Positions 59,736 to 64,000 of a stretch of DNA of 64,000 bases are shown in pieces. Source of the DNA: Steinernema hermaphroditum. Its lineage: Eukaryota; Nematoda; Chromadorea; Rhabditida; Steinernematidae. The notes below the pieces were generated by a model that saw only the letters and a list, made by a program, of their open reading frames with translations, was not told the origin of the DNA and did no database searches. Made by a program: the position numbers and the translations under genes. The stretch's first letter is position 1. Every line of letters starts with the position of its first letter. The DNA lies in contig CM059625.1 of assembly GCA_030435675.1 (NCBI GenBank), forward strand, positions 13,578,001 through 13,642,000, written 5' to 3'.

Positions 59736-60397
59736 GTGCCTCCCTATCTATCAATCTAAGCGAACCTGTCCGATGTTTGAAAGCAAAGATACTCTTGAGT
59801 GCCATGGAATCCCAACAGCATTTCATAGTCTGTAGTTCATATGTAGTGCGTCCATTTTTTCACTTTTGCAACTATGAGCGGTTGCCACATAGCTTTCAAC
59901 TTCTTAGATGTACGCAGTCACCTCGAGATGCACTTAAAAGATCGATTTTATCTCGGTAAATTCATCAAGGCCGTGAGGGTGCAAAGAATTTTGTGAGGAG
60001 CTGTCCACTGGTACCGTAATCTCCTCGGAGGCTCTTAGATGCGTGGGAAAAGGACTGGTTTTTCATGTGAATAAGATTTCAGTGACCTAGACGAGTGACG
60101 TTTTTCTCACAAAATCCGCGGCGGCCGATCGCAACACGTTTAAGTGTTATTTAAACGGAATTAGGTGCAGTCGAGGACTTTTCGGGTGCAAAATGCACTC
60201 AAACTTCGTTCCCTACTTGTGCCGTGCGGGCCCCCTGGAGTTCTCTAATTCGCACCTTCTGATACGTGAGAGAACTGGTTGAATCGCCTGCCATAATCTT
60301 ATACGGTAGCCTTATTTCCATTGCCAACAACTTCAACAATCTAACAACTCTGAGTAACTATGCATAAAGCGTATCACAGTGAGGGAGCGTATATGCA
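59736..60397. other. Intergenic, 3' flank of the NT5DC gene
   Basis: No supported gene. Short frames only; contains the downstream region of the minus-strand NT5DC gene. Confidence 0.4.
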
Positions 60398-62400
60398 TCA
60401 ACTTTCGGCTTCCAGAAGTACGTCATCATCGTCAATTGGCGCTTGCACATGCATGATGTGGAGGTGCGTTTCATGTGGTAACGCATTTCGACGTGGAAAG
60501 AATGTGTGTTCGTCGGAATATTTCAGCATGTTTGGCAATCGACTTGTGTAAATGTCAGAGAGGCGTCCGAGTCTTCGTGAAAAGTACGTCATATTGTGAT
60601 ATGTGCGGAACATCGATCCGAATTGGGGGTTGAACATTGCCTTCGTTTTCTGCCTGTAAGAGAAGAATTGCTCTGATTAGTGATATGGAAAAGAATTGTT
60701 GCTATATTTTTGCTCTTTGAGGAGCACACATGGGCTGACAGATAATGGCAAGATGATAGCCCAATTTGTTGTTGAGACATTTGCATCGCAGACATTTAAG
60801 TGCTAGACACTTGAGTCTCAGACATTTAAGTCTTAGACATTTGCGTCCCAGACGTTTGCGTCCCAGACATTTGCATCCTAGACATTTGAGTCTCAAATGT
60901 CTGGAACTCAAATGTCTCAACTAAACAAATTCGTTTCTCCCACCTTTATTACCTGAGCATGCGCCTCTCCAAAATCCATTTTCTAAATTCCGCTCTTCCT
61001 TCATCGTCAGCCGGTTCAGCACACTGATAAGCTTCAATTAAACTAGTGAGCAACTCCAACCAGGTGATGGCCACTCTGAACTGTTCGTGATTCTGTGCCC
61101 GGATTTCTCTCGCCAGTTCGGGCACAATCGCTGCTGTATGCCAACCCAGCTGAAGCATAGGGTCGGCCAGATCTGTGTATATGTGATCACCGAAGTAGAG
61201 AACGCCATCATTCTTAAATCTTGCTTTCTTCGAAAAATCGGTTATGTTACCCTGCAATAAATTCACTTATCGGATTCGCAGATGGCCCACTTACTCCAGA
61301 ATAAATTCTTCCAGGCTCTAAATCAGTAACTCGTTCATACCATAGACTGTCCTCTTTCTCCAGGTAAAGCCGAAATGGAGCCTTGCCTTGGAAAAAATTC
61401 GGCTTCTTCGCAGAGACAACGATGTATTTGAAGAGTCGTCGCCAGTCCTCTCCCAGCATATAGCACATTCCAATATTCCTGCAAAGAATGCTGAACACAG
61501 AACAAGAAAATCTCATGCTACTATTCGTCTCGTCTCTTTGCTTATGTGGTGAACGCTTCAACTCAGGCGTTGTGGTAGCACTTACATAAAGCTAAACGGC
61601 GAATTCGTAACCATGAACAACTCCTTGCCGTTACCGTGCAGTCGATCGAGATATTCTTTGAGTCCGACATTGTGGTGCACATACTTCTCCATGTTTGCGC
61701 CAACGCTTGCATACATTTCTCCCGTTACATGTACTTGCCGCACCGCTTCCTAAAACCAGAGATGACTTTTTGTGTTCACCAACGGACTTACAGCGACGTC
61801 CTGATACAAACAAACGGGATCGAAACTGATATTGTTATCGTCGAAGTATTGTACGACCGTGGCGAGCAGGCCGGCCCATGGCAGGCTGAATAGGTCGATA
61901 AGCTGAGGCAGATTACGGCCTTTCTCGTCGGGAAGAGTGAATCCTCCGTAGACGTTCATTACTTCATCGTCGGTTAGTTTCTTTCTTCCACGATAAACAG
62001 TTCCTTTCTGAATCTGATTGAATGCGTCGACTTTCAGCAGACAACTGTGATCGATGTCGTAGTGTAGCCCGCGAATGGCAAACGTTGGGTCATAGGGGAT
62101 CTTGAGAAGACCCTCAGGATATTTCAGCCTTGTCACCAAACGGTTTATTGCCAAGTTGTAGATGAGTGGACTCAGCTCCCTTGTATACACAGCAAGTGTA
62201 TAATCATAGTCGAATCCGTAGACGCCTATTTTGTGCAGATTTAGTTCATTGTTTGCGAATACTCCCCGTGGATCGATCCGCGGAGGAGGCGATGGTCGAT
62301 TCAGGGATGCGAGTTCTTGGGCCTTCTTATATGCACTGCGTAAGGCCTGCGCACTTACAACTCGTTTGCAACAATATAAAGTTCTGCTCAAAAAGGGCAT
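60398..62400 (-). CDS. NT5DC-type 5'-nucleotidase-domain protein (HAD superfamily)
   Basis: Five exons (62400-61792, 61749-61586, 61478-61295, 61251-60953, 60653-60398) give 503 residues. The family (NT5DC2/NT5DC3, cN-II-like) has an HAD fold; substrates are largely unknown and human members are often mitochondrial. The N-terminus MPFLSRTLYCCKRVVSAQ is basic and amphipathic, compatible with a transit peptide. HAD motif I is GVYGFDYDYTLAVY with D64-x-D66-x-T68; FMVTNSPFSFM carries motif II, KARF supplies a basic residue, and LYFGDHIYTDLADP is motif IV. The C-terminal MFNPQFGSMFRTYHN and YFSRRLGRLSDIYTSRL block, including FFPRRNALPHE, is the NT5DC signature and shows that the 299-nt last intron, which holds a minisatellite, is real. 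The ATG abuts CTTTCAG. ZNF593 lies 178 bp upstream on the same strand. Confidence 0.92.
60771..60921. repeat. 15-bp minisatellite with inverted ends inside an NT5DC intron
   Basis: Eight direct 15-base units of the form AGACATTTGMGTCYC from 60775 to 60894, then about two units in inverted orientation. The array ends, GTTGAGACATTTG (60771-60783) and CAAATGTCTCAAC (60909-60921), are exact reverse complements, so the block can fold into a stem. It lies wholly within the last intron. Confidence 0.85.
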
Positions 62401-62578
62401 CTGAAAGGCTTCAATGAGAAGTGATTGGGGTGGCACAATGCAGAAAATACCACTTAGCACCACGTTACCGATCATGACATCAGGGACCTCATTGACGGAG
62501 TGATGTTTTATGGCCTGTAACAACATCGAGAAAAACAATGTAACAACAACGAGAACAACAAGAACGAGGGAGGGCAGC
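62401..62578 (-). promoter_or_regulatory. ZNF593-NT5DC intercistronic region
   Basis: 178 bases between two same-strand genes, ending in CTTTCAG immediately before the downstream ATG. This spacing and acceptor fit an operon junction with spliced-leader trans-splicing; spacing is the only operon evidence. Confidence 0.45.
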
Positions 62579-62918
62579 TCAAAGAAGACCGAGTCCACCA
62601 GCAGCATCTGCCTCTTTCTGACTGTAGGGCTTCTCCTTCAGCTGCTTCAGTCGGTATTTGTGAACTGAATGTTTCAATAGTAAGTGACACATCAGGCACA
62701 AATAAGTTACCCTTCGTCTTCTTATGCGTAGATACCGCTTTTTCATCCTCAAAATAGCGATTGCATTCGATGCAGTAGTGCTGCCCGTTTCCCGGAAGAT
62801 CGTAGTCCACTTCTTGGTTCTGCAGCTTGGCTGCTTTTTCGGGTTTCAGGTCTTCGTGAATCTGATCAATATCCTTTCCCTTGCGCTTGCGGCCTTTGTT
62901 CGCACGGTTGTTAGGCAT
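62579..62918 (-). CDS. Zinc finger protein 593 / Bud20 homologue
   Basis: Small nuclear/nucleolar C2H2 protein that helps pre-60S ribosome export (yeast Bud20). Two exons (62918-62711, 62664-62579) give 97 residues, shorter than the usual 115-170. A lysine/arginine-rich N-terminus ([20 protein letters not shown]) precedes [20 protein letters not shown], where CIEC gives the zinc cysteines; [15 protein letters not shown] supplies the histidine pair across the splice junction. [14 protein letters not shown] matches the family's C-terminal EPYTQEEAERAAG. The intron splits the finger exactly between the two histidines. The start lies just behind TTTCAG. It is the likely first gene of an operon with NT5DC. 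Confidence 0.92.
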
Positions 62919-63242
62919 GATAGTACCTGAAAGTCGGAAAATGATACCACAACAACAGTTCATAGATGGATATGTTGATGGTTTCGAACCATTAAACAAA
63001 GATTCAAGGGATAAATCAACACTTTATTTGCGAACCAACGTCACATCCTCGTTTGATTTATTCACATACAGATGAAATTACAGTTACTGCACTTGGTAAC
63101 TTGTATATACAGTCAAGATCCACTAGGATGGGGCATATGGGTAGCAGGACACTGAAAGACATCCACATAAATGCAGAGTACTTTATTTGTGAGCATTACG
63201 CAGAAGTGGAGATGCAAGGAGAAATCCATGTGGAATGAAAGT
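62919..63242. other. Spacer between CCF-1 and ZNF593 genes
   Basis: 324 bases, AT-rich, no gene. Both neighbours are on the minus strand, so this is the 3' flank of CCF-1 and the promoter side of ZNF593; a longer operon including CCF-1 cannot be excluded. Confidence 0.4.
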
Positions 63243-64000
63243 TCATGAGCTTGCCTGAGAGTTAGTACCACGTGTCGTGTTGGGCGATCCCGTCGAATCA
63301 TCTCGGTCTCGCGCCCTCGAAAGTTGAGGGTGCGGAGACGGTGTAGTCATGCGAGGGTACATTGGGTACACAGGAGCGTTGCTGTGCGAAAGAGAGCTTC
63401 CTAACCCGTACAACAGTCCATTAACGCGAGGAGCCACCTGAAAATAAAGGATAAGAGTAATATTAATGTTGAACTAAACATACCTGATCCCAGTTCTCGC
63501 TGAAGAACAACTCCTTGATCCGGAAGAATGTCTGCGCAGTGAGCAAGGAGTCAGAGCCAGCCTGATGCTGCGTTCCATTGCGCTTGACTTGAAGTTGGTC
63601 AGCAATCTAAAAAGTTGGCCATCTTTCCAGCTCTCGTTGATAGCTGTGTGAAATTTTGTGATTTGACCTTTTTGCTTTTGGTACAATCACCGAGATTTTT
63701 CGTATTTTTTGACGGAGGTTTTTTTTTATTTCATGTTCATACCTCTTGTAAACCGCCGTGAAATTGAGTCGAAAGAATTCCTGGCATCTTAGTGATCATC
63801 TTGATGTCGTAACTTGAAGGAAACAAGGACCGATGGAACTTGAAAAAGCTTTCCTCGTTGTTTGGCAGATCGCACAGCATGATCGAGCGAATTAAATAGC
63901 CAAAATCGTAACCACTATGGAACGTAATCCAAGTCACTTTCTCGTCGACGACCAGACCAGACGTCGTGAGATATTCGCCGAAGTCATTCATACGAATTCC
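63243..64000 (-). CDS. ccf-1: CCR4-NOT deadenylase CAF1/CCF-1 (5' part cut by window edge)
   Basis: DEDD-family 3'-5' poly(A) exonuclease that drives mRNA deadenylation. Three exons seen (64000-63743, 63606-63484, 63437-63243), all phase 0, covering the C-terminal ~191 residues. [23 protein letters not shown]-like [20 protein letters not shown] with the third catalytic aspartate, [20 protein letters not shown] and [20 protein letters not shown] with the fourth DEDD-region aspartate are all conserved, as is the LYGLGSS segment. The C-terminal ~45 residues are rich in Ser, Pro and Thr ([11 protein letters not shown]) and longer than the human CNOT7 tail. The N-terminal D-x-E exon lies beyond the window. 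Orthology is secure. Confidence 0.95.

Noticed and set aside
62974..62986. GGTTTCGAACC, B-box-like on the minus strand
   Set aside because: Flanking AT-rich sequence cannot form acceptor or anticodon stems.
1..64000. Prokaryotic-type systems, CRISPR arrays, phage or defence islands
   Set aside because: All recognised genes are eukaryotic, intron-rich and nematode-like; no spaced direct-repeat arrays apart from the 15-bp minisatellite.

Overview
The window reads as a piece of a nematode nuclear genome. Genes are split by many very short introns (mostly 43-52 nt, GT...TTTCAG or TTTAG). Several start codons sit directly on or just behind an acceptor-like CAG, as expected for spliced-leader trans-splicing. 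Same-strand genes lie 60-200 bp apart like operon members, and a hedgehog-related ground-like gene (a nematode family) is present. Base composition is moderate, so very AT-rich clades are unlikely. I place it in Chromadorea and go no further. All gene models were assembled by hand from reading frames, splice signals and remembered family motifs. For every complete model the exon lengths add to a multiple of three.

Layout, left to right. 1.4-3.7 kb (-): rabenosyn-5. 8.1-10.0 kb (+): adenylate-kinase-like protein with a damaged P-loop. 11.3-16.3 kb (+): COG2 and UFL1, probably one operon. 16.8-18.8 kb (+): phafin (PH+FYVE). 19.0-20.7 kb (-): peptide-type GPCR. 20.7-27.9 kb: no recognisable gene. 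27.9-28.8 kb (+): short Bora-like protein with an internal duplication. 29.7-31.5 kb (+): adiponectin-receptor-type PAQR. 32.4-34.3 kb (+): NAPE-PLD. 34.6-35.2 kb (+): small heat-shock protein. 36.5-38.1 kb: three copies of an undescribed repeat. 39.5-40.6 kb (+): orphan membrane protein. 41.0-44.8 kb (-): second GPCR, paralogous to the first, in which the E/DRY arginine is tryptophan. 47.1-47.9 kb (+): ground-like secreted protein. 47.9-53.7 kb: no recognisable gene. 53.7-54.6 kb (+): chromodomain protein. 54.6-57.6 kb (-): proline dehydrogenase followed 61 nt later by an orphan 135-residue gene. 60.4-62.9 kb (-): ZNF593 homologue and NT5DC-type HAD hydrolase, probably an operon. 63.2-64.0 kb (-): 3' part of the CAF1/CCF-1 deadenylase, cut by the window edge.

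Functionally this is mostly conserved housekeeping: endosome/Golgi traffic (rabenosyn-5, COG2, phafin), protein modification (UFL1), membrane lipid handling (PAQR, NAPE-PLD), mitochondrial proline catabolism, ribosome biogenesis (ZNF593) and mRNA decay (CCF-1), plus two neuropeptide-type receptors. I saw no CRISPR, phage or defence system and no clear new multi-gene system. The most unusual items are the DWY receptor, an in-frame TGA with a long open extension in the kinase-like gene, repeated use of AAG 3' splice sites, the Bora-like duplication, and the orphan gene behind proline dehydrogenase.
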